Assembly (NCBI RefSeq): GCF_964275005.1
Contig: NC_092692.1
Span: forward strand, 15,717,006 to 15,781,005
Direction of reading: 5' to 3'
Length of the DNA stretch: 64,000 nucleotides
From: Diadema setosum
Taxonomy: Eukaryota > Echinodermata > Echinoidea > Diadematoida > Diadematidae
Every line of letters begins with the position of its first letter. The first letter of the stretch is position 1. Position numbers and translations under genes: made by a program. Of the stretch, positions 1 through 12,100 are shown piece after piece. Below the pieces are notes generated by a model. It did not search any database. It saw nothing but the letters and a program-made list of their open reading frames with translations, and was not told where the DNA came from.

Positions 1-703
1 TAATGGGACCCATCCTATCTCAGGACCACTTTTTTCATATCCTACCCATTTAAAAGCCAATTTTCATAGAATAAACTTTTAATTCAATTTAAAATCGGGC
101 AGAAGAAGATATGTCTTCCCAAACCCTCTCCATTTCAGACGCCATCCATATATTCAATGTACTTTATTTCGGTGTATATCCCAAATACTCCATGAAAAAT
201 GTGCATGAGAAGATTTTGTATCAATTCAAATTCATAGTTTCCTTGTATGGGACGGATAGCCGCCCCCTCCTCCCTCCTCTTGCTCCGTATTGCTCAATTT
301 TGGGAGCTAATTACATATTCAATTCAATTCAACTTTATTTTCATTTCCATTAAATAAACAGGGAAAATTATATACAATGCATTAACAGAACATATTTGTA
401 GTAATTTTAAAAACGTACATTAACAAAATACATGTGATCATGAGTAACAACATAATTGCATTAATAAGCTATAATTATACATATGCATATTACACGGATG
501 GGAATGGAAATGGAGGGTCCCGCTAAAAAGCCAAGCTTGTACGATATGGGACCCTCAGAAATACATAAGAGAACGAATTATGACTTCATGAAACTACAAA
601 CAAACATATGAAATAAAATTAAAGAAACCAATGTCAACTGACATGAAATAAAACAGGAAGGAACGAAAAAAAAAGAATATATATGTATATATGTATATAT
701 GTA

Positions 704-752
<49 letters not shown>

Positions 753-820
753 AAAGAGCTTGCAAAAGGCGCCTAAATCCATCATTTTTCAATGGATTTA
801 TTGCCTTTTGAAGCAAGCTC

Positions 821-852
<32 letters not shown>

Positions 853-1440
853 GCAAGACAACAAAAAAGAAATAATATCACCTTCACAACCATGCAGAAT
901 AAGTAAGCGTGTGTTAAAAGTTTGAGCCATTTAAGAAATGTCGTTTTACATCACTCTCGATTAAACTGTGATAGTTTATTTTTTTCTTTCAAATAGGTCA
1001 TCTCATTCAGCACGTAAAATCTTCCAGTAACCAACCGACTGACAATCTACGAAACCGCACTCGATTGTCAATATCTAGATAGTTAAAACAATATTTGATG
1101 GCCAATGTCTACGAGAAAAAAAAAAAACACGAACGAAATTTGTACAAATGAAAAACAATGTCACAATATAGAGACCATATTTGAAGCAGAGACATTATAA
1201 AAGGGTAAAGATAGACAGAGGATGTCTATGGACAGAGTGGTATGTACTCTTGTGCTCGTTTGTGTGCATTTTAGTGTGGTCAATGTGCATTGGAATGTGA
1301 TCCCTTCTCCGATTCACTCGGATACTTATATCGACATCATCAGGAACACTATTTCTATATAGATATCCGTGGCATTTTCAGCAGTATACTATAGCCACAT
1401 GGTGATGACATAGTTAAGTGATTCAGCACAGTCATGTTTA
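1..1440. other. Intergenic, repeat-rich left edge
   Basis: No gene seen. The first 110 bases weakly resemble the right arm of the TTAA-AGGGATA foldback family at 46.9 kb (shared CCAATTTTCAT / AATAAACTTT words). Bases 310-345 carry short AATTC repeats. From 680 to 855 there are TATG/TA microsatellites with a hairpin inside them (listed separately). The rest is AT-rich single-copy-looking DNA. Confidence 0.5.
706..855. repeat. (TA)n microsatellite containing a foldback hairpin
   Basis: A TA/TATG array runs from about 680 to 748 and resumes at about 827-852. Between the two blocks lies an imperfect inverted repeat. The left arm is 755-782, beginning AGAGCTTGC; the right arm is 792-821, ending GCAAGCTCT; the loop is about 9 nt. 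The arms differ by a 2-base gap and two or three substitutions. The layout suggests a tiny hairpin element inserted into a TA array, or expansion of TA on both sides of a TA-target insertion. Confidence 0.7.
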
Positions 1441-1450
1441 TAATTAGTGC

Positions 1451-1458
1451 TATATAAA
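1451..1458 (+). promoter_or_regulatory. Candidate TATA box for the 1757 gene
   Basis: TATATAAA lies about 300 bases upstream of the ATG at 1757, in the only well-formed TATA context near that gene. Assignment is by position only; the transcription start is not visible from sequence. Confidence 0.3.
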
Positions 1459-1756
1459 GCAACGCCAAAATTTCCATTCCACTTCAACTAAGGGGGAGTG
1501 CACGTTCGCATTATTAATCTTTAACCATCTCCTATCAAAAATGATGGAGGCGGACTAGATAAGAAAATATTGCTATGTAGAAATCGAGGTTAAAGTCTCC
1601 GGTAGGCGTAGATGTGCAGCTTCCGTCTACACAAGTTTTCTAGACACCGAACAGAAATATCCTTCTCTTTGGGTCTCGGTTCCTGCATCAACTCACCCCG
1701 TTTGCGTTGGCTCACTCTGAAGACAAAGGAACGTACACCAGAAAACGTCGAGAGGT

Positions 1757-3388
1757 ATGGCGAATAAAGTGAAATTCAAACATTGTTTTGCATTCACGAT
1801 GTATGCTTTTGCATTTTGTGCGATAGTTGTTCTCGTTGTGCTCCTGACAGAATCGGTCAGAAGAGAGACAGGTAAAGGTGACGAGAGATTGTTGAAGAAG
1901 GGTGAAAAATACTCCGATTATTCGGGCAGCAGTAAGCTGCCACCACTCTGCTCGGAATTCAGAGTGGCCCTGCAGAAGACGAAGGGTTGGGATCTAGAGG
2001 GTGATGACGTTATGCTCAGGGCAATGACGTTCGGGGAAAGCCCCGTCTACGAAGGAGAACAAACCACGTACTCCTTTGTGGATAGCATCTTTCTCAGTGA
2101 AGGTGAATTCAAGTCGTTGTATTACATATTACCTCCATCATCTACCGTTAATATCACAAGCTGTGGGCAAACTATAGACGGGACGGGTATAGCGTTCAGC
2201 ATGCCGGTGTTCGCTGATTGGAGCAGCATGATGGCTTGGTTAGACGACGTTGAGGCTGGAGAAGAACAACCTTGCCCATCATGTATGGTCGCCTTGGCTA
2301 CCTTTCCAGCATGCCCCTCTACAACCACTTTTCACTTCATCACGACATGGTATGCCTCTAGCAAACGGTGGTATTTTGCGTTAAGCGAGACTTACCAACG
2401 AGGATCTGAGACGTTGAATGCGACACTAAACTTTACATTCACTAAGTATCTCTACGATACCAGTGATTCACTGTCAAACTGTACCGTCTCTGCAGGAAGC
2501 CCAAGGTGCCAATTGACTGCTTCCTCCAACGTCTTGCTCCAACATTTGATATCATCTCGCTATCCTTACGCAGTAGTAACAGAAATTACGTGTGGAAAGA
2601 GAAAGTCAGGCTTTTACGTGTTGTACTTCCTTGTGTGCCCCATTGCTGCCGCGCTTCTTACTACCGCAATCTACATGTGGAACCTTTCAAGAGATCCTGT
2701 AGATCTTAAGAAGTGCAGCTTCCCCATCGAATGCGTAGGCTGCTGCGCATGGAGGTATCGGGGATGTCAGGGAAGGAGGGAGGAAGAATCCCCAACCGTC
2801 ACGTTGGACTTCGGAGGAAGTCAAGTCGTCCTCTATAGATATGACGTCTCTAGCGAACTCAGAGCTCGTATGAATCAAGACGGATCAACCCCGTCAGGGC
2901 AGCTATCGCCGACTCGGAGAGATCGTCGGATTCAGCCCGATGAAGCCGATGTACAGTCGCCTGATGTGACGGAGAACAACGTATCACCACGAGTGTCGCA
3001 GACAGTTTCGAGTAGTGCTGCTTCACAATTAGACACTCCGCCGACTCACACAGATATGCGGAATCGTGATATTTCAGATGGTTTCGCGACGCGCCAGCTC
3101 CAGGAACCGATGTCGAATGATATGGAAGACTTTGCAGAAGACTTCTCAGAATCGAACAGAACGCAGGAGCTATCCTTAGAAAGACTTCCGTCCTACGCCT
3201 GGTCGCACCTCTACCCAAAACCTGAAAGAACAGGGGGTAACCCGTCAAACCCGCAGACCACTACCATCGATACAGATTTAGCTCCTTCATCACCGGTCTG
3301 TGACGTTGCGGAAGGCAGTCCCCCGAGCTATCTGTCAGTGATCCTTCATCAAGTCAGAGACGGCTTGGCTGAACCCCAAGTGTCTTGA
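1757..3388 (+). CDS. Two-pass membrane protein, APD-like (DUF4792/DUF4793) ectodomain, no RING, PPxY tail
   Basis: Single-exon ORF of 543 residues. Residues about 12-32 form a signal-anchor helix. Residues 33-283 form an ectodomain with several N-glycosylation sequons (NIT, NAT, NFT, NCT) and spaced cysteines. Residues about 285-307 are a second membrane helix, followed by a cysteine-rich juxtamembrane stretch (CVGCCAWRYRGC) that could be palmitoylated, and a roughly 225-residue acidic, serine-rich tail. From memory, the ectodomain matches the pattern of APD-type ubiquitin-ligase ectodomains: a strand with STVNIT, a WLDD motif, then the LNFTFTKYLYDTSD block followed by paired cysteines. APD proteins end in a RING. 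This tail has no Cys/His RING and instead has PPSY near residue 521, a Nedd4-type WW-domain ligand. The ATG at 1757 is chosen because it opens directly into the anchor helix. Function is inferred: perhaps a membrane adaptor for a ubiquitin ligase. Family assignment is moderate; that the gene is real is likely. Confidence 0.72.
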   Translation: MANKVKFKHCFAFTMYAFAFCAIVVLVVLLTESVRRETGKGDERLLKKGEKYSDYSGSSKLPPLCSEFRVALQKTKGWDLEGDDVMLRAMTFGESPVYEGEQTTYSFVDSIFLSEGEFKSLYYILPPSSTVNITSCGQTIDGTGIAFSMPVFADWSSMMAWLDDVEAGEEQPCPSCMVALATFPACPSTTTFHFITTWYASSKRWYFALSETYQRGSETLNATLNFTFTKYLYDTSDSLSNCTVSAGSPRCQLTASSNVLLQHLISSRYPYAVVTEITCGKRKSGFYVLYFLVCPIAAALLTTAIYMWNLSRDPVDLKKCSFPIECVGCCAWRYRGCQGRREEESPTVTLDFGGSQVVLYRYDVSSELRARMNQDGSTPSGQLSPTRRDRRIQPDEADVQSPDVTENNVSPRVSQTVSSSAASQLDTPPTHTDMRNRDISDGFATRQLQEPMSNDMEDFAEDFSESNRTQELSLERLPSYAWSHLYPKPERTGGNPSNPQTTTIDTDLAPSSPVCDVAEGSPPSYLSVILHQVRDGLAEPQVS

Positions 3389-5330
3389 CGGATCAATGTT
3401 GCCCCTGACTGATTTGCCGCAGCCGCAGCCAGCTTTCAACATCACTGGCTGGAGATATCCTGAGTGTTCACTTTAAGACCTCAAAACTTGCTAAAACAGG
3501 GTTGACGCCCTGATCATGTCAAATTTGGGTAGAACTTCATTTCGTGGTTTTGGCTGACGTCATCGACTCCGGAGTTTGTCGATTATTGAAGCAAAGTTAT
3601 TTTCATAAGCAGGCCCCTAGCTGAGTACAACTTATGTAATAGTTTTTTGACATTTCATTTGGGCACAAGCCCCAGGATTTCCTTTTTAAACCCAATCTAA
3701 GAATTAAAACAGATACTAAATTTGAGTAAAATTTAAATGATTTTAGTAAGAGGGATACATACACATAATTTTTATAATGTATCAAGTGATATACGTAGAT
3801 CTCATATAGATAGATGAGATACGAACAGTTCCCTTTATGTGCTGTGGTTCATTTACGAAAGCGATGTCCCGTAACCTTTTTAAAATTTGATGCCTCGGCC
3901 CTCTTAGGTCAATATAAAATGGTTGAAATGCTAATTAAGAGTGTCTAGAATAGTATGTTTTGATTGAGTGCATACTTAGAAGCACTGAAATGCCTATACA
4001 ATGCTGTAGATACCATTAAAAATACCTTCTTATTTCGTCGTCATTCTAGTAACAGCAGTAAATATTTTTGATATTTCATTATGTTAAAAAGATATAACTG
4101 ACTGCGAAGGGTAAGAAAAGAATGAGTATGGAGACTCGGGAGGGGGTACCCTTGTGAATGCTACGATGGTTTTATTTCGATGCGGGTGGTAATGAAAATA
4201 TCCATACATAATACATTATTCGCAGGATGCTAGCATACGTGTAGTTCCAATTAGTAGTTAAAACTAAATGTATATACGTATAATCTGTTATTTATATTCA
4301 TCAATCTACCATATGACTTACATATTTATCTATTTCTATGTTAAGACGATTCTGGCACTCGTTTAGACTTGCCGTAGTCTTCCCTGCGCAGCTTTTACTG
4401 TCTCATAGTACACTGCGTAAATTTGCTTTGGATACAACTTACGGATTCTTTTCTGTGTATCTCCACTCTGTGTTTTGTACTGATAATTTTCACTAATCAC
4501 TCATTGGACTGCTCTTAATGATTACATACAAACATACATACATACATACATACTGTATATGTACGCATGTAACTATGTATATAGACAATACAGTCGTGCA
4601 TGTGTCTATGTGAAAGTTTAACCGGGTGGTTTAACTACCACTGTCTTGCTTCTGATGTAAATTTGAAACTTTAGAAATATTGAAAAGGTGATATTTCTGT
4701 AATTTTCTTCATCTATTCTATTTTTAGGCAATACTCATCGAAAATAATATTGGATATCGGGGTACGTGCTGATTAATAACTCGTCGAATGAATGTTATTT
4801 AATGTTTTAGCCCAGAGCCCCTATCATTTTGAGCTGGTCCAAGGGTCGAGGGTTTGCTTCCATGGTTGAAAGTAATCAGCAGGGAACGAGTTGGTACCGT
4901 GATACCGTACGTTTTCATGTATTGCACTGTTGTTATATATGATGTTTATTAGCTCTGATTTATTGTCTTTCTTTTCGTGTTGTTGTTTTAATGAGTGTAT
5001 GTGTGCGTGTAGGTGTGTGTGTGTGTGTGTGTGTGTGTATGATTCACCCCACACATTAAAAGAAGAATAAATCACCATGTACGGAATGGACTGAAGAGCT
5101 CTATTTCATTTAATTTCGTGTATCAGTATTCAAATATGCTGAAGATATCTATATTTTGGTGGGGATCGGGCGACTATCTTGAGTAAAAATATACTATAGA
5201 AAAGAATGATATACATCATTATGTACGTGTATATATATTACATGAAAATAATCCATGATGATAGAAGTACAATGATAACAACAGAAAGGAAGGTAACCAT
5301 TACACATTACAGTTAAAAGGGGATTCAGAT
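3389..5330. other. Intergenic, no gene seen
   Basis: AT-rich DNA downstream of the 1757 gene. It holds an ATAC microsatellite near 4530-4555 and a GT run near 5010-5038. No ORF with domain-like content and no clear AATAAA close to the stop at 3388; an ATTAAA near 3703 is a weak candidate poly(A) signal. Confidence 0.5.
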
Positions 5331-5334
5331 TTTT

Positions 5335-5640
5335 AACTTTCATACAGCATACAGTTCTTAAATGCTTGAATGGTTGAGATACCCCCCCCCCCCAAAAAAA
5401 AAAAAGTAAAGCAAAGGTCGGTTCTACCTTTTTATTACGACAGCGTTGTTTTTGGATATCTCAGCCATTTAACATTGTTTAAAACCGGTTTTCATCAAAA
5501 TAAAGGTTTAATTCTTTTTAGAACTGCATGCTCTTTAATATTTCATAAGTGGTTTCGGAATATCTCGCAAAAAAATCAAACTCCATCTCCATCTCCATCT
5601 CAGCCACAAGTATACCACCTCTTTAACAGATATGGAAAGG
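5335..5640. repeat. Diverged foldback-element arm (AGGGATA family relative)
   Basis: The segment containing GGATATCTCAGCCATTTAAC, the CGGTTTTCATCAAAATAAA stretch and TATCTCGCAAAAAAATC parallels the right arm of the TTAA-flanked element at 46,875-47,252. A homopolymer C/A tract at about 5381-5405 interrupts it. Ends are not well defined. Confidence 0.5.
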
Positions 5641-6565
5641 AGTAGCATCATTCTTATCAGCGACACTTGTAGGATTTCATTTATCACTAGACATCATAAT
5701 TACGAAGAGTTTGAATGCAAAAAAAAAAACTTTCACAAACGTCATTTTTTTTTTCAAAATGAGTTTATCATCAAATAGAAAAAAATATGTCATAATCTTT
5801 TTACTGATACTGCACTTGATGCATATCAAGAAATTATAAGATATGAAAATTACTACATATTTTGTTGATTTCTTCAGCAAATTTAATCTAAAAAAAAATC
5901 ATTTTGATAAACGTGGCCACATCTGTTTTTGCATTTGACCTTTTCGTTTCCTGCAACGATTTTATGCGTACATCATGACCTAAAATGCATGCTTGGCGAT
6001 GCTTGCGTAGAGCAGTGAATTTCATTGAAAAATGAAAAAAAAAAAATCCATATGGAGTGTATGTCACCATTAGTTTATATATCTCAAGCAGTGTTACAGT
6101 GATATTTACAATGTAAGGCTAAATAATCATTTGTATATATGAGTAAAATAGGCCTATCTTAGCAAAAGAGTAACCTTTTGGTCACCGACACACCCATTTA
6201 TGAAGAATAACAGTTTATACAATCAAACAACTAACACTATCACATAACTTAGATTGGAAATATTAAGTGAATCAAGGAACTCGCTGTATCTAAATTTTAG
6301 ATGGATATTTTCACCAATCACAATAATAACTGTAAATCGATGGCCACAATGTCCTATCCCCCCCCCCCCCCCCATTTCCTCCGAACGGACATATCATTCT
6401 GCTACTTGTTACAGTCCGTGAATGAACTCAATCTGCAGTATCCAGAGTCAAATCAGTCAGTCGAAATACTGGAAGCCTGCAGCTGTTCACGGCACGAGCG
6501 CCCTCTTACGGACCAGCAGACCATTCATTATCAATCATAGCACTCATTCATGGAGAGCAAGCTCT
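5641..6565. other. Intergenic downstream of TspL-A
   Basis: No coding content recognised. Contains poly-C near 6358-6374 and poly-A tracts. It probably includes the 3' UTR of the minus-strand gene ending at 6566; no good poly(A) signal is obvious. Confidence 0.4.
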
Positions 6566-9128
6566 TCATTTGAGTGGAATTTCGTCCTTGTCACCAGGCA
6601 GCGATTCCTCGTAGTCGATGACGATCTCGGCGGGTTTCGTCTTGGAAGGCTGAGCCTTGACGGGCTCTCTGTAGAGCATGAGGACGATCTTGAAGACGAG
6701 GCAGGCGACGCTGATAACGAGCAGGGAGGCGGTGAGAAGGGAGACCGTGCTGTTGCGGTCCCAGTTATTGAGGAGGGTGCCAAGCAGCGCCCACACTACC
6801 GTCATGTACACCGTCAGCGTGTAGCGGAGATAACGATCCCAGTAGAAGACGTCGACGATGAGGTAGAGGAAGAGCTCGACGGCGAGGAGGGAGAGCGAGA
6901 TGATGCACGATGTCCTGTTGGCCAGGCCGGCGTTGTATGTTAGGGCGATGGACAGGTTGAGCAAGGTGGCGATGCTTGTCCACGTGGCGTAAATTGAGAT
7001 GCCGTTTTGAATCAATATGCGGTTGCACCATAGGTCAAACCTAAAGCAGAAAGGAAAATAGATGTCGGCGTCAATACAATGGTAGATTATTATGTAATGG
7101 ATTAGAAGCTCCTTCTGTGTTGAAGATCTTCCAGTGTTACAAAAATGGAGACAGGGACACACGTTTGATTACCTTTTATCATTGTGAATACATGTTAATA
7201 TTGAGTATCATATCTATACATTATCATTGACTATAAAAGTAGTAAACATCAATTTGCTGGATTCATAAAAATCATACTTAACTTAACGTCAATACATCCA
7301 CCAAAATTTCTACTATTTAGGAAATAAAGCGTCAAAAGACGTCTTCATTATCATACACTGACTTCCTCAGATAAGGGCATTGCAGCCATTGATGGTGCAT
7401 CAGTGGTGCATATCAACCGCATGATAGTAAAAACATATGATATCTTCCTGATTTGAATTTTTTATTAGTTGGGTGTAGAGATTAAAGAAAAAAAAACTTA
7501 CAAAAAACACTACTCCAAACAAAACTAACTTTTTTTTTCAGGAACTTCCTGAAGATTACAATCTAAGATTACACTTGATATCTTTTTTCTTTTTCAGTGC
7601 ATTCATAATAATCTATACAAAGAACATCTAAATGGCAATTATTTCTTTTGGCGATGACCATTACACTTTGCAACTAAATTTTTATGAAAAAGTCAATCAC
7701 AACTCTTCAAGCCTTACAACCATTACCCGCCCTGACCCCATCAATTAAATTTTGAAGATGAAGACGGATTGTTATCAATGTTAAAACTTCATTGTTTGTA
7801 GAGGAAGCTCTACTAGTAATCTTTAATGATCCCACACTTCTCGCGGCTACTGCACATAATTATTTCCTGCGGTAGGTAGGCATGAAGCAATGTAAATCAC
7901 TTAAGTCATCCAACGATGCCAACAGCAATATGGGTTGCATTGCAGCACAATGTACTCTGCCTTTGGTAACATTGATTGTGATGGGGTGTATTATTTGTTT
8001 TATACCTGTGGTTGGCCGTCATGACGTCACGGTATTTGTCGACGTTCTTGTAGCTGAGGAAGAGGCAGATGTATGCGGAGAACGCCAGGAGACACGAATC
8101 CGCCAAAGACCACACAAACTCGGCGTATGCAAACAGGAACAGCCATGTGATGTTGAAGGCCATATTGAGCGAGAGGACTGCGAGGAAGGCCGGAGGAACG
8201 ACCGGCGGGTTGAGGTACACCGGGCCGTTCTTATTCTTGCGGCACAGGCAGGCAACGATGTAAACCACGTAGACTAACATGAATATGTAGATAATCGCCC
8301 AGATGATAAAGGTCCATCCCGCCGGGGTGATCTGGACAGGGTATGCATCGGATATCTCCTCTGTTGTGTTTGGGAACAGTCCTGGTATGAGAAAAACAGA
8401 GGAAACACACACACGGACGCAATTAACAAACAAACAAACAAACAAAGAATGTATGATTACCTTAAGAACTTTGGAAGTAATCAGAGCCTGTCATATCTTA
8501 AAAAATAGAAGCATAAAAGTAAAACATATATCAGGAATCAAGTCCATGTAAATGTATTATCGATAGATAATTATTAAGTTCAAGGGAACTAAGTACGAAA
8601 ATCACAGATAGCTTTTAATGATCGGCAGTGAAATCACGTGAAATTTTCAGTGATAAGTGAAACCATAGGTGTAGGAATATTATATTATGTAAAATTATTG
8701 ACCAAATTATCATAAACCAAAGAGGACGATCTAAGCAAAGCCCATTGGTGAAGAAATATTCCGACAAACTAATTGGTATCGGGATGAAATGGATAAGATA
8801 AAAATAAACTGGGATTGTGTTACGGAATCAGGAGAGCAGTAGAAGAATGAGTGAAATTATTTCATACTCGGACGCAAGGCAATCGACTTTTTGTACATTC
8901 TGTTGAAAGAAGTGAAAATAAAACCTTTGAATTGAAAAAAAAAAATAACGGTTCGTAGAAACCGATTGATTATTTCACTTGGCCGGACTGATTAAAATAG
9001 CGAGTATATCGATTACCTGCAGGATCACCAGGCACGGTTGCAAGGGCGCTGAAAACTTGTAGGGCGATGAATTCGACGAAAACGAACAACGCCAGGAAAA
9101 TATAGAGCCAGTCGTGCTCCGCGGCCAT
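6566..9128 (-). CDS. TspO/MBR-like eight-pass membrane protein, paralog A (TspL-A)
   Basis: Three coding exons on the minus strand: 9128-9017 (112 bp), 8381-8006 (376 bp) and 7040-6566 (475 bp), with GT-AG introns in phases 1 and 2; 320 residues. The ATG at 9128 (MAAEHDW) is preferred over an in-frame ATG at 9215 because it gives a first exon the same length as TspL-B. Predicted helices are at about 7-27, 59-81, 99-120, 125-147, 168-196, 207-226, 233-251 and 262-281. The block ITPAGWTFIIWAIIY, the LNMAFNITWLF stretch and YATWTSIATLLNLS recall the W- and N-rich helices of TspO/tryptophan-rich sensory proteins. Three extra helices follow, including the YWDRYLRY loop. The tail is longer and more acidic than in paralogs B and C (ends KDEIPLK). 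TspO family members bind porphyrins, lipids or steroids; ligand binding here is not established. Exons 3 and 4 of the paralogs are fused. Confidence 0.85.
8382..9016 (-). other. TspL-A intron 1
   Basis: Phase-1 intron at the same position as in TspL-B and TspL-C (after the proline/serine-rich end of exon 1, splitting a glycine codon). It carries AACAAAC repeats near 8427-8446. At about 8880-8946 there is a motif ending AAAATAAAACC then poly-A, which looks like a retroposed 3' end. Confidence 0.6.
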
Positions 9129-12100
9129 TTTTGTGCTATTTGTTCGCTGATTTAAATTCTCAACACACTGATTTTCCTGCACATAAGGAGAGCATAGGGA
9201 GGAAGGACAAAACAAGCATGATTATCCTTGTGCAACCAATTGATTATCATCTCTTGTAGAATCTAATTTTGCCCCAGATTTTGTATCACCATATCGACGT
9301 TTAACATGGGTCAGTCTACGGGATTCGGTCATCTTTTGTGATATACTAGAACTCAAAATTCAGACCTCATTAAAATCAAGCAAACATCTGCCAGTAATGA
9401 CTTCAGAAAGAAAACGGGATCCCACAAAGTTTTACTGCTCAAGCATCATGGGTATTGCAATGTCATACCAGAGAATTCATTGTCAGTACGTGGGTGTACC
9501 ATTTAAACGTGATATCCATGTAACGGAGGTATAGAAAAATAACTTGTGGTGCCGCAAATCCATGAAAAATTTCTGATTTGAATATGCATCACTATAGCAA
9601 GGGGCAAAATTCGTATTGACACAGAAAGACTTAACCACATTTTAACTGACCTTAGCAATCACGGGACAATGTAAAATGAAAAATTAAGCTGTTGACCCAA
9701 CCTGATAGACTGACCCACATACTATAAGTAGGTTGTGGGTTCGATGTGCCAACAATGTGACTGTTGTAGTTTTTGAGTTATTCTCTCTCTTCTTTTTTTT
9801 TTTTTTTTCGTTATAGCTGGCCTTACAGCGAAACCACCATTTAATTGATTTTCAAGATGCTAAATATGTCATGTATGTGCTAAAATGAAATGATCAGGAT
9901 GGCATCAATGGTAACACTAAAATTTTGTTGAACAAACAGTTTTGTCATATTTTTAGCAATATCTGTCTCAAAGAATTTCCTTTTTTTTTTTTGGAAAATA
10001 CACATTTCTTGCACTTATCACCGACTTTATTGAGGATAATATTCCCTATGAGTTCGGGAGAGGAATATGCCAATCATTTTTCCATTATGCTAAAAGAATG
10101 AAATATGTTGAATTCTCTTTATACAAATATAACATCTAATATCGGTGTCCTACTGTGCCGTCACGAATTGTTGTAGTATTTGTAGTCTTCTTATCCATCG
10201 TAAAAAATCTATCGTAGTTTCAGAACGGATTGTCCGAGTTTTCCCAAATTTCACTTATGTGTTCACAATTTCTGCAGTCACTGAATTCGCATAGATAATT
10301 ATGTGGGTTTCATTCCTGTTTAAGGTTAGTCATGTCGTATGCTCGTGTACCGCCATGTGCCTGTTCCGTCACTAGCAAACAAACCTCCCCCAAAGAGCCT
10401 GAATGGCCTCGATTTTGAAATAATTAAATGCTTAACGACCCTAGCAGCGCTGCTTGTTAATTATGAGTGTGCTTGTAAGCGTGTGTATATGTATTTACAT
10501 GTATGTGTGTGTGTTTGTGTGTGAGCGTTGGTGTATGAGCGACATTATCTGTCACAGAAAGCACGGCGATAGAGAGAGGGAGACAAACGAATAGACAGAC
10601 AGACAGACAGACAGACAGCGAATAGAAAAGGTACTGAAATTGCTTTCAGCAGTCATGTCGACCTTTCTCTTGCTATACTATTGTAAGACAAGTATTCAAA
10701 GATTAACATAATTAGCTATATATGCACATACATGATGTGTGATCCATACAGAAAAACAGTTATACTTCAGCAAAAGGATCAGTAAATTTTCATGAGGTTA
10801 TTTACTTTACAAAAGCTATCGAGATTATAATTAAAGTCAATCCGATTTCAGCATATTCGACCCAAAACTATTTTTAAACTACTACTTTATGTCGTGAGGG
10901 ATTATAGAATGTTCAGACAAACTTATTTCAATAACAAAACAACGCTGAAGAATTGGAGACGTACCTAACTGTAGAATGTCCAAAGTGAAGCAAATGAGAG
11001 GTTGGTTCTGAGGTAGATTGCTTGTGTTTAAAGGCTTTTGACTTTAGTGGATAACAAATAAGCCAATCAATCATCAAACTTCCAACGATTATAAGACATA
11101 CATTGTATATCTTGCAACATTTGATTGCACTCAAAAGGTGGACAAGCTTCATAGTGATTCTTTTTTTTTCCCATTCACAATCAATAGCGAAAACACGTGT
11201 GCAATTTCATGACACAACACATTCTTTTGTGCATTGATGGATTTTGTTTGACAATAGAATAGCAATTTACTTTTCCTAAGTTCACAGAACAAATGACAAA
11301 ATATTTATTGAAAAATTATGAACAATTGAACCATACTCTTACCTTATCTTATGAATATCCCGAGCGTGAGGCTACCACATCCCGTGTTCTATTCGCTGGT
11401 CAGATGTGGTGAAGATTTCAGTGGACGCAGTCGCCGAGAAATGTGACTTTAGAAGTTTATCTGGGCATGCGTACGAGTGTGTGTGTGTGTGTGTGTGTGT
11501 AAGTAAGTCACACTAGGAGTGGTCTTCACTTAGGTGTGGCATCAACACGTGCATTAGATAAACCTTGCATAATCCGCCTATCCTCCGTCTTATTTGCTTT
11601 CCAGATTTTATTGTGTTTGTGTTGTAGAGATACATGTATATCCTCAACGTATCGTTAATCAGTTACTTCAGGAGGAATGTATTTCAGCACTGGACCCTAT
11701 GGAAGAACAGAATCATTATAATAATGAATTTGAAATGGGCAATCCATCTATTTTGTAATCTTTCTTTGATTCATGTATAATTTATGTATTGTTCTATGTG
11801 TATTTTGGTAATGTGAAATGGAAAATAAATGAACGAACAAGCAAAAAAGCAAACAAACAAACAAACAAACAAACGCCATTCAAAATATTGAGTGGCAGTT
11901 CTTTCAGACACCATGTTCATGCAGGTACAGTATGTAACATTTGCCAATTTATTGGCATCCCTACATTTCTTGCTTCTATTCATTAGGATTATACAACAAT
12001 TTTGATTTGGCTAACTCTCTCAGTTTTTTTAGTATTTGGTTTTGAATTTGATATGTGTGATCATTATATTACCTAGATGTGAAAGATTTGATTTGACTTT

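Noticed and set aside
5370-5645. 91-residue ORF with PPPP and KKKK
   Set aside because: Homopolymer C/A tract plus foldback-element arm.
6422-6943. 173-residue + strand ORF with an acidic composition
   Set aside because: It lies antisense to TspL-A exon 3, and its composition follows from the complementary hydrophobic codons.
7882-8277. 131-residue + strand ORF
   Set aside because: Antisense shadow of TspL-A exon 2.
8880-8946. AATAAAACC plus poly-A suggesting a processed pseudogene
   Set aside because: No coding sequence upstream of the tail could be recognised; noted only as a retroposed-looking 3' end within an intron.
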